64,000 nt of DNA from Janibacter indicus. Lineage in GTDB: Bacteria; Actinomycetota; Actinomycetes; Actinomycetales; Dermatophilaceae. The DNA is taken from assembly GCF_900176385.1 (NCBI RefSeq), contig NZ_FWXN01000009.1, positions 62,001 through 126,000 of the forward strand, in the 5' to 3' direction. Below the pieces are notes generated by a model. The model saw only the letters and a list, made by a program, of their open reading frames with translations. It had not been told where the DNA came from and did not search any database. Below are positions 17,671-26,864 of the stretch, one piece after another. Each line of letters opens with the position of its first letter. The stretch's first letter is position 1. The position numbers and the translations under genes are program-made.

Positions 17671-18710
17671 TGCTGTCCCTTCCACGTGGTCACGCCGTGC
17701 TTGGTGAAGGTGAACTCCGAGACGGTCAGACCGAGCCGGATGAGCTCGTCGGCGACGACGTGCCGCTTCTCGAACTCGCAGATGAAGATCATGTGGCCGC
17801 CACCGCCGGCGCCGGTCACCTTGCCGCCGAGCGCGCCGTGCGCGAGCGCGTGCTCGACGGCCTCGGAGATCAGCGGGGTGGTGATCCGCGAGGACATCCG
17901 CTGCTTCTGCTGCCAGGCCTGGCCGAGGAGGTGACCGATCTCGTCGACGCGACCCCGCAGCAGGGCCACGCGCATCGCGTCGGCGAGGTCGCGCTGCGCC
18001 CGCAGACCGGCGATGGCGTCCTCGTTGCCCGTCTCGTAGCGGGAGACCTGGTCGGCGATGATGTGGTCGCTCACCCGCGTGCGGCCGGTGTAGGCGAGCA
18101 GCATGTTGTGCTCGAGCTCGTGCACCGTGTCGGGGCGCACCCGCAGAGGGTTGACGACGACCTGGCCGTCGGTCCGGAACTCCATGTAGTTGAAGCCGCC
18201 GAAGGCTGCGGCGTACTGGTCCTGGTAGCCACCGGGGATCGCCAGGTCCTCGCGCTCGAGCCGATAGGCCAGCTCGGCTGTCTCGTGCGGGCCGAGGTCG
18301 AGACCGCAGTGGCGGGCGACGAGCTGGATGACGGCGACCATCACGGCACTCGAGCTGCCCAGGCCGGAGCCGGGTGGGGCGTTGGTGTGCAGGAAGAGGT
18401 CGAACCCCTCGGAGGGCATCGCTCCTACGAGCGCCATGATGCGGGCGATCGCCGCCTTCGGCAGGTCCAGCTCCCCGCCGAGCTCGAAGGGGGTACCGAC
18501 GTCGTAGCCGATGCTCGTCCCGTAGTCGTGGGACTCGACCGTGATGTGCCCGTCGGTGCGCGGACGCAGGGTCGCATAGGCGTAGCTGCCGATCGTGGCG
18601 CTCAGGACGGCGCCGCCCTCGCGCTCGGTGAAGGGTGCGACGTCCGTGCCCCCCCCGGCGAAGCTCACCCGCAAGGGTGCACGGGCCCGCAGGACAGGGC
18701 GCAGGGTCAT
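17667..18710 (-). CDS. hddA: GHMP kinase, HddA-like (heptose 7-phosphate kinase)
   Basis: A 347-residue GHMP-family kinase. The start RAPLRVSFAGGGTDV is typical of heptose kinases, with ATP loop PPGSGLGSSSAVMV and C-terminal GKVTGAGGGGHMIF. HddA phosphorylates D-glycero-D-manno-heptose 7-phosphate at C1 on the way to GDP-heptose; fucose or galactose-type kinases are less likely given gmhA and gmhB downstream. ATG 18710 has AGAGGA five bases upstream. It is the first gene of the operon, divergent from a membrane acyltransferase. A TACCAT hexamer at 18757-18752 is a possible promoter. Confidence 0.88.
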   Translation of the reverse strand: MTLRPVLRARAPLRVSFAGGGTDVAPFTEREGGAVLSATIGSYAYATLRPRTDGHITVESHDYGTSIGYDVGTPFELGGELDLPKAAIARIMALVGAMPSEGFDLFLHTNAPPGSGLGSSSAVMVAVIQLVARHCGLDLGPHETAELAYRLEREDLAIPGGYQDQYAAAFGGFNYMEFRTDGQVVVNPLRVRPDTVHELEHNMLLAYTGRTRVSDHIIADQVSRYETGNEDAIAGLRAQRDLADAMRVALLRGRVDEIGHLLGQAWQQKQRMSSRITTPLISEAVEHALAHGALGGKVTGAGGGGHMIFICEFEKRHVVADELIRLGLTVSEFTFTKHGVTTWKGQQ

Positions 18711-18790
18711 CGCGGTCCTCTCGAGCAGGCAGAATGGGCAAGCGTTACCGAATGGTAGGTGAAGGCATCGACACACGACAGGCTCCCCCG

Positions 18791-19978
18791 ATGAGCGCCA
18801 CGTCACGCCTGCTCGGCCTGGACGCCCTCCGGGCCGTCGCGGCCTGGCTGGTGCTGCTGTCGCACGTGGCCTTCTGGACCGGTGCCGGCGCCGAGGGCGT
18901 CGTCGGCGGGCTCGCGGTCCGGGGCGAGCTCGGCGTGGCGGTCTTCTTCGCCCTCTCCGCCTTTCTGCTGTCGGCCCCCTTCGTCCGGCGGGCGCTCGGC
19001 GAGGACGTCCCGTGGGCCGCCGGTCGCTACCTCCTACGTCGTGCGGCACGGATCCTGCCCGGTTACCTCCTGGCACTGGTCGCCGTCGTCGCCGTGGCCG
19101 CCTGGCTCGGGGGGGCTGCCGCTGCCGTCCTCGACCTGCCCACCGTGCTCGTCCACCTGGTCATCGGGCAGGGCTGGACCGGCCGGACCTTCCAGGCCTT
19201 CACGCAGACCTGGAGCCTGACGAGCGAGGTGACCTTCTACCTCCTGCTGCCCGTGGTCGCGGCGGCGTGCGCCCCGGTCGTCCGGCACGAGGTCCCCGCG
19301 ATCGCGGCACGCCGGGTGCTCTTGCTCTGCGCCGCCATCGCGATCGGCGGCCTGGCCCTGCAGACGCTCGCCGCACTCCCCGACGGTCAGTGGGGAGCCG
19401 TGCTCGCGACCAGTGCCTTCGGGCACGCGGCGTGGTTCGCCGTCGGGGTGGCCGTGGCCGTGCTCGTCTGCGCCGACCGGGCGGGGGTGGTCCTCACCGA
19501 GCGCCCTGGCCTCACGGTGCTGCGGACCAGCCCCGGCACCCTCGTGGCCCTCGCTGCGGTGCTCTGGCTCGTCGCCTCCACACCGATCGCCGGGCCCCGT
19601 GGCATCGACGCGTCGTCGGCGACCGAGGCGCTGGCCGCCGAGGTGCTCTACGGCCTCGTCGCGGCCTGCCTCCTGCTCGCGGGCACCACCCGGGGCCTGT
19701 CGGAGACGATCAGCACCTCGCCCCTCGCCAGCACGGCGCGGTGGCTCGGCGACATCTCCTACGGCGTCTTCCTCTGGCACGTGCTCGTGCTGCAGGTGGT
19801 CTTCGCCGTGCTCGACCTACGGCTCTTCGCGGCCCCCTTCGCCGCGACCCTGCTCCTCGTGACGATCGTCAGCGTGGGTCTGGCGCATCTGTCGTGGCTG
19901 GTCCTGGAGCGCCCGGTCCTGCGTCGGGCCCACCGCTCGACGGCCGCACCAGAGCGGCAGCCAGCACCCCGAGCGTGA
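18791..19978 (+). CDS. Acyltransferase 3 family membrane protein
   Basis: A 395-residue membrane protein with about ten helices. The AT3 signature GLDALRAVAAWLVLLSHVAFW begins the protein and carries the family histidine; QTWSLTSEVTFYLLLPV follows in the middle. AT3 proteins O-acylate surface sugars. There is no C-terminal SGNH domain, unlike the acyltransferase at 38076. ATG 18791 is the likeliest start; ATG 18752 or 18734 would add 13 or 19 residues, and none has a strong ribosome site. Its last 110 bases overlap the 3' end of the AftD-like gene on the other strand. Confidence 0.87.
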   Translation: MSATSRLLGLDALRAVAAWLVLLSHVAFWTGAGAEGVVGGLAVRGELGVAVFFALSAFLLSAPFVRRALGEDVPWAAGRYLLRRAARILPGYLLALVAVVAVAAWLGGAAAAVLDLPTVLVHLVIGQGWTGRTFQAFTQTWSLTSEVTFYLLLPVVAAACAPVVRHEVPAIAARRVLLLCAAIAIGGLALQTLAALPDGQWGAVLATSAFGHAAWFAVGVAVAVLVCADRAGVVLTERPGLTVLRTSPGTLVALAAVLWLVASTPIAGPRGIDASSATEALAAEVLYGLVAACLLLAGTTRGLSETISTSPLASTARWLGDISYGVFLWHVLVLQVVFAVLDLRLFAAPFAATLLLVTIVSVGLAHLSWLVLERPVLRRAHRSTAAPERQPAPRA

Positions 19979-22900
19979 TCGTCCCCAGCACCTGCGAGAC
20001 GAGCGCCCCGGCGGACTGACGCTCGGCCACCCCGAGCACGGCGAGCGCGAGGCCGGCCGCGGTGAGCACGACCGCGACCGCGAGGGCGCGTGAGCGGATC
20101 GGGACGAGCGCCGCGAGCGCTCCGGCGAGCAGACCCCACCAGCCGGCGACGAGCAGGCCGACGAGCCCACCGAGCAGCACGGCCACCAGGAGGGGTGCCT
20201 GGTGCGCCCGAGCAGCACCTTCCGCCGGCCCCTCCGGCAGCTCCTCCTCCTGCGCGGCGCCGGAGGCCCACCGCGCACGACGGAGCACCCACAGCTCGAC
20301 GGCGCCCCACAGGGCCAGCAGCACGACGGCCAGCGCACCGAGGAGCAGCGTCAGGTGGTGCTGCGCGTTGGGCGCGAAGTCGACGGTCACGGTCTGCGCA
20401 CCGCCGGCCGGGACGACGACGGCCTGCCGCCAGCCGTCGACGGTCGTCGTCTCGAGGGCCCTCCCCTGACCATCGGTTGCGCGCCACCCGTCGTTGGCCC
20501 CCTGCGAGAGCACGAGCAAGGACTCCTCGCCGGCCCCGACCTCGAAGGTCCAGCGGCCGGTGTGCTCGCGCGTGCTCGTGACATTGCGCCGCGGGGTGAC
20601 CTCGGTGGCCGTCCAGTCCGTCGGCACCAGGGTGAGCGTCTCGGGGAGCAGGGCCGCGGTCGCGCTGGCCGACACGACACCGGTCCCCGCGGGCAGGCTG
20701 CCGCAGGACGTGGCGGGGACGGCATCGCCGGCGACGAGAGCGGGCCGGGGCGCGGTGAGCGCCAGCCCGATCCGCCCGCTCTCGCGCCCCACGGCCCCCG
20801 CCTCGCTGCACTCGAGGCTCACCTCGCTGCTCGGTCCGTCGACCCCGTCCAGGGTCACCTCGGGCGCCGACCAGGACGCTCGGGTCTGCGGCCGGCTGAA
20901 GGTCAGCGTGAGGTGTCGGGTCTGCTGGGGCGGGATGCGCAGGCTCGTACCGCTCGGCAGGACGTAGCGGGCCGACTCGGTGGCGACCGTCACCGGGCCG
21001 GCTGCACGATCGAGCGTGATCGTCTCGACGCTGCGGCGCTCGCCGAGGTCGAAGGTCAGCACCGGGTCCGGTCCCGGGGCCGGGCGCCACCGGGTCGTGG
21101 GGTCGGCGTCGATCGCGGCCACCGGCCATCGCGACAGGTCCGAGGCACCCTCGCTGCTCGTCGGCTGGGTGCTCCCGGTAAGACTCCACGGCGCGGTCAC
21201 GACGTCCTGGGCCTCCTCGCCGGGCCGCAGTCGCACGGTCGCCGACACCCGGGTCTCCGGCAGCCGGCCGACGTCCCGCACGAGGTCCTGCGGGTCCTCG
21301 CCGGCCATCGGGTCGGCCGCGCCCCTGGGATCGCGGGTGACGAGCACCGCGCCGTCGCCCTCGGGCAGGGTCAGACCCGTGGTGGCCCGCGGACCACCCT
21401 CGAGCTCGACCTCGCGGATGCCGACGGGGGCCTGCGCGGCGGTCGGGTCGTCCCCGGAGCGCCGCAGCTCGAGGGTCACGCGGTCACGCGCGCGGCCGTC
21501 GAGCGGGACGCGCCAGGTCTCCGTGCCCTCACGCTTGACGCCGTCGCTGCCGCCGACCTCGACCGCCTCGAGGTCGGCGATGTCGCCGCCCCACGCCTCG
21601 TGGACGAGCACACCCGTCGGGCGCGAACCCTCCGGCAGCCGCAGCGTCACCCGCTGGACCGGCTCGCCGTCCCCGCTGAGCCATGCCGTGCGGGCGTCGC
21701 CGTCGAGCATTGCCGCCGGCCCCGACCCGGCGCTGCGCCAGTAGCGCGCGAAGGGAGCAGCAGCACTCGACGAGGTCGTCACGCCGGTGATCCCGTCGTG
21801 GAACCGCGTCGTCCGCCCCATGGTCTGCCCGCCCGGCGCGAGGTCTCGGGTCCCGACGACCTGTGGTCGTGGGTCCTCCGCCGGCAGGGTCGGCCCGTGA
21901 CCGCGGCTCGACGGGCGACCGGAGTTGAGCGCCTGCCAGCGAAGGGAGTCGGTGCGCACCTCGGCCCCATCACCCGCGGTGGTGGTCACCGCGTCGGGGT
22001 CGAGCAGCCCGGTCGCGACCAGCGAGAACCACGCCTCGGGTGCGCCCGCGACCTCCACGAGGCCGGAGGTGGGCACGAGGGTCGCGGGTCGGGCAGGAGA
22101 GTCGAGGCGCCAGATGCTCACCTGCTCCGAGCCGTCACCCTCGGTCCAGACCCGGGTGAGTCCCGGCGAGGCCGCGAGGGTGGCTGCCACCCGCTGCGGG
22201 TCGACGGCCCCGACGTCGGCGGACAGGCCCCCGCGGACGACGACCCGCGAGACGCCCAACCGCTGCAACCCGGCGGCGAGCTGCGGCTGGCGGTGTCCGC
22301 CGGCGGTCATCTCGTCGAGGTGGTCGAGGACCCGCGTGGCGCCCGGGTGGCCCAGCGGGGCCGCGGCCCGCGCCAGCACCGGCGACTCGGCGAGGGCGGT
22401 GAGCGGCTCGTCGGTCGTGCGGCCCCAGGTGAAGTCAGCGCTGCGGGCCCCCGGCAGCACGAGGGTCGTGCCCCCGTCGCGTGCCGCGAGATCGTCGACC
22501 TCGGCCGCCGCCCGGTGCCAGGTCTGCGGCACGCCGGTCGTCGCCCAGGCATCGCCGGCCCGGCCCACCCAGAGCGGCGCCACGGACCCGAGGAGCGCCA
22601 GCACGGTCATCACCACGACGACCTGGCGGACGATCGGACCGGCTCCGCGCTCGACGCGGGTGGCCCAGTGGGCGAGCAGGCCGACGCCCAGTGCGACGGG
22701 CAGCCGCACGAGCAGATCGGCCTTGTGGACGTTGCGGAGGGGAGCGAGCGGCCCGTCGAGCCACTGCTGGACGGTGGTGGCGAGCGGCCCGGAGGCGGAC
22801 CCGGTGCGGCCGACCGCCATCGCCACGACACCGAGGAGCACGAGGAGCAGGGCCCAGCGCGTCAGGTGAGCTCCAGGGTCGGGCGCGGGCCGGCCTGCGG

Positions 22901-23891
22901 CGGCCTCGTGTCGCCGCCGGACCAGACCTGCGAGCCCGAGCCCGGCGAGCGCCGTCGTCGCGATGATCGCCCCGACCGACTGGGCCAGCAACCACCCGCT
23001 CTGCCACGTCGGGTGGTCGCCCGAGGTGAGGATGTAGGCGATCCAGTGGTTGGCCCCACGCAGGACATTGGTCACCGAGGCCACGGCCGTGGTCGTCGAG
23101 GCGAGCTCGATGTGGTCGAGGAAGGGGTAGGAGTACCGGCCGAGCACGAGGAGCGGTCCCAGCCACCACGCGGCACCGGCGACTGCGCCGAGCAGCCACC
23201 ACCCGAGGGCCCGCCACCGGCCGCGACCGGCCGGGGCGAGGACGACCCATGCGGCCGCGGGGACGAGCGCGACGAGCGAGACCGTCGCGTTGACCCCACC
23301 GAGGCAGGCCGCGAGCACCCCCGTGGTGACGGCCATCCGCCGACGGGTGGCGGCGACGGCACCCGGGGCCACCCCCTTCGCCGCGGCCAGGAGCAACCAC
23401 GGGGCCACCGCCTGCGGCCAGACCTCGACGGAGATCTCCGACAGCACGGTGAGCACGCGGGGCGAGAGGGCGAAGGCCGCGCCGACGACCATGGCGGGGA
23501 CCGTTGGCAGCCCGGCGAGACGTGCGGCCACGCGCTCGGCACCGACGAAGGCGACGACGAGCAGGAGCGTCCACCACAGGCGCTGCACGGCCCAGTCGGG
23601 CAGGCCGGCGGCCTCCCCGGCGAGGAAGAACGGCCCCATCGGGAAGAGGTATCCGTAGGCCTGGTTCTGCAGCTCGCCGATGCCGGTGTGGTCGTTCCAC
23701 GCCCACAGGGCCCGCCCGAGGTAGCGCCCCGGCGACAGCACCAGGTCGGTCTTGGTGTCCGGCTGGACCAGGCCCGGGGCGACGAGCCATGGGAGCACGG
23801 CGACGAGCAGGGTCGCGACGACGCGCTGCAGCCGCTGCCGAGCCTCCTCGACGCCGCGGCCCGGGGCGTCCCGCTCCGGGTGGGCCGTCAT
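19869..23891 (-). CDS. AftD-like (DUF3367-type) giant membrane glycosyltransferase, paralogue 1
   Basis: A 1340-residue protein with many N-terminal helices, a long extracytoplasmic middle and C-terminal helices. This is the layout of the mycobacterial alpha-(1,3)-arabinofuranosyltransferase AftD (about 1400 residues). After helix one comes QPDTKTDLVLSPGRYL; D45 would be the GT-C loop acid. The middle (TAWLSGDGEPVQRVTLRLPE; TTRWRPAPGPDPVLTFDLGE) looks like discoidin-type carbohydrate-binding modules. ATG 23891 overlaps the upstream methyltransferase stop (ATGA). The sugar transferred is unknown. Arabinogalactan would be surprising here unless the organism makes arabinose polymers. Confidence 0.87.
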   Translation of the reverse strand: MTAHPERDAPGRGVEEARQRLQRVVATLLVAVLPWLVAPGLVQPDTKTDLVLSPGRYLGRALWAWNDHTGIGELQNQAYGYLFPMGPFFLAGEAAGLPDWAVQRLWWTLLLVVAFVGAERVAARLAGLPTVPAMVVGAAFALSPRVLTVLSEISVEVWPQAVAPWLLLAAAKGVAPGAVAATRRRMAVTTGVLAACLGGVNATVSLVALVPAAAWVVLAPAGRGRWRALGWWLLGAVAGAAWWLGPLLVLGRYSYPFLDHIELASTTTAVASVTNVLRGANHWIAYILTSGDHPTWQSGWLLAQSVGAIIATTALAGLGLAGLVRRRHEAAAGRPAPDPGAHLTRWALLLVLLGVVAMAVGRTGSASGPLATTVQQWLDGPLAPLRNVHKADLLVRLPVALGVGLLAHWATRVERGAGPIVRQVVVVMTVLALLGSVAPLWVGRAGDAWATTGVPQTWHRAAAEVDDLAARDGGTTLVLPGARSADFTWGRTTDEPLTALAESPVLARAAAPLGHPGATRVLDHLDEMTAGGHRQPQLAAGLQRLGVSRVVVRGGLSADVGAVDPQRVAATLAASPGLTRVWTEGDGSEQVSIWRLDSPARPATLVPTSGLVEVAGAPEAWFSLVATGLLDPDAVTTTAGDGAEVRTDSLRWQALNSGRPSSRGHGPTLPAEDPRPQVVGTRDLAPGGQTMGRTTRFHDGITGVTTSSSAAAPFARYWRSAGSGPAAMLDGDARTAWLSGDGEPVQRVTLRLPEGSRPTGVLVHEAWGGDIADLEAVEVGGSDGVKREGTETWRVPLDGRARDRVTLELRRSGDDPTAAQAPVGIREVELEGGPRATTGLTLPEGDGAVLVTRDPRGAADPMAGEDPQDLVRDVGRLPETRVSATVRLRPGEEAQDVVTAPWSLTGSTQPTSSEGASDLSRWPVAAIDADPTTRWRPAPGPDPVLTFDLGERRSVETITLDRAAGPVTVATESARYVLPSGTSLRIPPQQTRHLTLTFSRPQTRASWSAPEVTLDGVDGPSSEVSLECSEAGAVGRESGRIGLALTAPRPALVAGDAVPATSCGSLPAGTGVVSASATAALLPETLTLVPTDWTATEVTPRRNVTSTREHTGRWTFEVGAGEESLLVLSQGANDGWRATDGQGRALETTTVDGWRQAVVVPAGGAQTVTVDFAPNAQHHLTLLLGALAVVLLALWGAVELWVLRRARWASGAAQEEELPEGPAEGAARAHQAPLLVAVLLGGLVGLLVAGWWGLLAGALAALVPIRSRALAVAVVLTAAGLALAVLGVAERQSAGALVSQVLGTITLGVLAAALVRPSSGGPDAGPGAPGPATTDAPDPR

Positions 23892-24610
23892 CGGCGACGC
23901 AGCAGCAGCAGGAGGTTCCACGTGACGACCTCGCGCAGACCGGGGACCCGCAGGACCACTCGGGCCGCGTCGGGCAGGTAGCGCGGTCGGGCGGCGAGGA
24001 CGTCGGCGTCGGCACCGGCCGCCCACTCCAGGCCCTGGCGCACGCTGACGCGGTGCAGCGTCTCGCCCACGCGGTTCTTGGGCGGGTGACCGTGCCTGCG
24101 CTCGTAGCGCGCGATGGCCCGCTCTCCCCCCAGCCAGTGCCACGGTGAGGTCTCGTGACCGCCCCAGGGCGAGAGCCAGTTGGTGTAGGAGAGGAAGACC
24201 AGACCGCCCGGGCGGGTGACCCGCAGCAGCTCGTCGGCCACGGCCTCCGGGTCGGGCACGTGCTCCCACATGTTGCTCGAGAAGACGATGTCGACGCTGC
24301 CGTCGGCCAGCGGCAGGCGCAGGGCGTCTCCGACGACACCCCCGTCGCGCACCGACGCGACCGTGGGGTCGTGGTCGACGGGCACGTAGTGGGCCCCCGC
24401 GGCGCGGAAGGCGCGCGCGAACTCGCTCGGACCGGCACCGACGTCGAGGACGGTGCGCCCGGCGAGCTCGGTGTGCTCACGCAGCAGCTCGATCGAGTCG
24501 TCGGCGAGCGTCGAGTAGAAGCGCTCCGGCTCGGTCTGCTCGACGAGGAAGGAACGGAAGAGGCGCACCGAGCGGCGCAGCCCACGGCGCTGCGGGTGGG
24601 CGGGGGTCAT
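23888..24610 (-). CDS. Class I SAM-dependent methyltransferase (glycan locus)
   Basis: A 240-residue methyltransferase: RTVLDVGAGPSEFARAFR (motif I), YVPVDHDPTVASVRDGG, and IVFSSNMWEHVPDPEAVADE then RVTRPGGLVFLSYTNW. It is of the Methyltransf_11 type and resembles the mycobacterial methyltransferase next to a GT4 gene (Rv0224c region, from memory). It probably methylates a sugar or glycolipid intermediate. ATG 24610 gives the typical length; the start lies 13 bases after the upstream methyltransferase stop. It is coupled to the AftD-like gene by ATGA. Confidence 0.85.
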   Translation of the reverse strand: MTPAHPQRRGLRRSVRLFRSFLVEQTEPERFYSTLADDSIELLREHTELAGRTVLDVGAGPSEFARAFRAAGAHYVPVDHDPTVASVRDGGVVGDALRLPLADGSVDIVFSSNMWEHVPDPEAVADELLRVTRPGGLVFLSYTNWLSPWGGHETSPWHWLGGERAIARYERRHGHPPKNRVGETLHRVSVRQGLEWAAGADADVLAARPRYLPDAARVVLRVPGLREVVTWNLLLLLRRR

Positions 24611-24623
24611 CGGCACCCCACCA

Positions 24624-25496
24624 TCATGGACGACGCGCCAGCAGCTGCAGCGTGGGCCGGCTGCGCGGCGAGAGCAGCCGCTGCCCGAGGACGAGGGGGA
24701 CGCTGGCGAGGGCGGCCGCGAGGACGGGGCGGGACCCGAGGACACCCCGGGGCCGGTCCCCCGGACGCACCGCGCGGGCCAGGCTCGCGGCGTCGACGCT
24801 CAGGCTGTCGAGCAGCAGACGACGGACCTTGATGTCGACGAAGCCGGCGGCCGCGGCCGCCCGGGCGAGCGAGTCCGCCGTGAAGAAGCGGATGTGCGTC
24901 GGGTCCTCGAGCATCCACCAGGCAGCGCCGTAGCGCTCGACCCCGGAGCTGTCACCGGCGGGGGTGAGGAAGCTCGCCCGGCCGCCGGGGCGCAGCAGCT
25001 CGAGGGACGAGCGCAGCGCCGCGTGCGGGTCGGCCACGTGCTCGAGCACGTGGATGCCGTAGACGAGGTCCTGCTCCCCCGGCAGATCACGAACGTCCTC
25101 GATGCCGCCGGTGCGCAGATCACCCCGGGCCCGCACGACCTCGTCGACGTCGACGCCGAGCTGATCGGGGTCGACGCCCGCGACCTCGGCACCGTCGTCG
25201 AGGAAGCGCCGCAGCATCGAGCCGGCGCCGAAGCCGACCTCGAAGACCCGCCCGGGCACACCATCGCGCACGAGCTCCCGGTAGGTGAGGTCGAGACGGA
25301 TGCGGTCCAGCGTCGGCTCGCCGCCGTAGGCGAGGTCGCGGTGGTCGGCGGGGCATCGCTGAAGATCGCGCTCGAGATGACCGCAGCGCTCGCACGCGTC
25401 GACCACGCAGCCGCCGCGCAGCGCCAGGCCACGCACCGCTGAGCCGCACATCTCACACTCCCGGACGCGCCGTTCGCCTACCGTTGGGTAACTCAC
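24624..25496 (-). CDS. SAM-dependent methyltransferase with N-terminal cysteine-rich (zinc) motif
   Basis: A 290-residue methyltransferase. The first 45 residues hold CEMCGS and CERCGH, two CxxC pairs that could bind zinc, as in sugar C-methyltransferases. Next come the SAM fold (VFEVGFGAGSMLRRFLDDG, HVLEHVADPHAALRSSLELL) and WWMLEDPTHIRFFTADSL, typical of Methyltransf_23. GTG 25496 is six bases after TAGGCT, so the mRNA is leaderless. First gene of a methyltransferase-methyltransferase-AftD operon. The substrate is probably a deoxysugar or glycan; this is inference. Confidence 0.85.
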   Translation of the reverse strand: MSYPTVGERRVRECEMCGSAVRGLALRGGCVVDACERCGHLERDLQRCPADHRDLAYGGEPTLDRIRLDLTYRELVRDGVPGRVFEVGFGAGSMLRRFLDDGAEVAGVDPDQLGVDVDEVVRARGDLRTGGIEDVRDLPGEQDLVYGIHVLEHVADPHAALRSSLELLRPGGRASFLTPAGDSSGVERYGAAWWMLEDPTHIRFFTADSLARAAAAAGFVDIKVRRLLLDSLSVDAASLARAVRPGDRPRGVLGSRPVLAAALASVPLVLGQRLLSPRSRPTLQLLARRP

Positions 25497-25501
25497 GGCG
25501 T

Positions 25502-25508
25502 TAGCCTA
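25502..25508. promoter_or_regulatory. Superimposed divergent -10 hexamers
   Basis: The seven bases TAGCCTA read TAGGCT on the minus strand (25508-25503, 6 bases before GTG 25496) and TAGCCT on the plus strand (25502-25507, upstream of the GT4 gene). The two -10 elements occupy the same DNA in opposite directions. The plus-strand transcript would have a leader of roughly 40 bases ending in AAGGAG. Confidence 0.5.
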
Positions 25509-25551
25509 TCCGTCGGCGCTGCGAGCTCCGCGACGCCGACAAGGAGTGATG

Positions 25552-26787
25552 ATGACCCAGAGCACGACCTCCCCGAAGCAGCGGCTGCGGGTGCTCTACC
25601 TGTCGTGGCGTGACCGTGAGAACCCCGAGGCGGGCGGTGCGGAGACCTTCACCGAGCGCACCTCGGAGGTGCTCACCCAGCAGGGTCACGACGTCACCAT
25701 CTTCACCGCCTCCTTCCCCGGCGCCAGCCCGCGCACCCGGCACGGCGACGTCCGGGTGCTGCGGCGCGGGTCGAAGTTCAGCGTCTACCTCCACGGGATG
25801 CTGCACGTGCTGCGGCACCGCGACGACTACGACGTCGTCCTCGACGTGCAGAACGGCGTCCCCTTCTGGGCCCCGCTCGTCGCCGGGGACCTGCCGGTCA
25901 TCAACATCGTCCACCACGTCCACCGCGACCAGTGGTCCGCGGTCTTCGGGCCCAAGGTGGCCCGCCTCGGCTGGCTGCTCGAGTCGCGGCTGGCTCCCTT
26001 CGTCTACCGGCGCAGTCGCTACGTCACGGTCTCGAAGTCGACCCGCAGCGAGCTCGAGGAGCTCGGCGTCGACCCCGGTCGCGTCGATCTCGTCTACTCG
26101 GGCAACGACCGCCCGGAGGACCTCGACGCCTACGCCCGGCTGGAGCGCACCGAGGCGCCCACGATGCTCTTCCTCGGCCGGCTCGTCCCGCACAAGCACG
26201 TCGAGCAGGCCGTCGACATCCTCGCCTCGCGGGCCATGTCGCACCCCGACCTCGAGCTGCACGTCGTCGGCGGCGGCTACTGGGAGGACGCGATCGCCGA
26301 GCACGCCCGGGCCCGCGGCGTCGCCGACCGCGTCCACCTCCACGGCTTCGTCGAGGAGAGCCGCAAGCACGAGCTCCTCGCCCGCGCCTGGGTCGTCGTC
26401 ATGCCCTCCCACAAGGAGGGCTGGGGGCTGACGATCGTCGAGGCCGGCCTGCACGGCACCCCGGCCGTCGCCTACGAGTTCGCCGGCGGCCCGAGCGAGT
26501 CGATCGTCCACGGCCGTACCGGGCTGCTCGCTGACTCCGTGAGCGAGTTCGAGGACCACGTGATCCGGCTCGTCGACGACCACGCCATGCGCCGCGACCT
26601 CGGGCGCACCGCCCGGCTCTACGCGAGCTCCTTCGACTGGGTGCGCGCCGGCCGGCGCCTCGAGTCGGTCATCGGCTCGGTCCTGGGTCTCACCGACCGC
26701 TACCGCGACGACGTCATCGACCTCGACGCGCTCATCGCCACCCGGCCCGAGCCGCGCCGCACCGAGCTGGAGGTCGTCGCCTCCTGA
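25552..26787 (+). CDS. Glycosyltransferase family 4
   Basis: A 411-residue GT-B fold retaining glycosyltransferase. N-terminal acceptor domain RVLYLSWRDRENPEAGGAE; donor domain TMLFLGRLVPHKHVEQAVDI; and the GT4 E-x7-E motif EGWGLTIVE followed by AGLHGTPAVAYEF. It is cytoplasmic, likely adding a sugar to a lipid-linked acceptor. The start is ATG 25552, five bases after AAGGAG (25541-25546); ATG 25549 and GTG 25546 are too close to it. It is divergent from the methyltransferase operon and ends at a very strong terminator. Confidence 0.92.
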   Translation: MTQSTTSPKQRLRVLYLSWRDRENPEAGGAETFTERTSEVLTQQGHDVTIFTASFPGASPRTRHGDVRVLRRGSKFSVYLHGMLHVLRHRDDYDVVLDVQNGVPFWAPLVAGDLPVINIVHHVHRDQWSAVFGPKVARLGWLLESRLAPFVYRRSRYVTVSKSTRSELEELGVDPGRVDLVYSGNDRPEDLDAYARLERTEAPTMLFLGRLVPHKHVEQAVDILASRAMSHPDLELHVVGGGYWEDAIAEHARARGVADRVHLHGFVEESRKHELLARAWVVVMPSHKEGWGLTIVEAGLHGTPAVAYEFAGGPSESIVHGRTGLLADSVSEFEDHVIRLVDDHAMRRDLGRTARLYASSFDWVRAGRRLESVIGSVLGLTDRYRDDVIDLDALIATRPEPRRTELEVVAS

Positions 26788-26798
26788 CCTGCGGGCAC

Positions 26799-26845
26799 GA
26801 CGAAGGGGGCCGTCCGCTCGACTCGAGCGGACGGCCCCCTTCGTC
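26799..26845. terminator. Long bidirectional hairpin terminator
   Basis: The arms at 26799-26821 and 26823-26845 are perfectly complementary around a single central base (effective loop about 4-5 bases), with more than 20 possible base pairs. It ends the GT4 gene on the plus strand and the 49-residue gene on the minus strand. CGAAGGGGG lies at the base of both arms. Confidence 0.92.
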
Positions 26846-26864
26846 AGTGGGTCTGGTGGGCCGC

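Noticed and set aside
20202-23981. A 1259-codon plus-strand frame opposite the first AftD-like gene, and a similar 1492-codon one at 30697-35175
   Set aside because: Both mirror real minus-strand genes. Their products are Arg/Gly/Pro-rich without helices or motifs, and there is no ribosome site or promoter.
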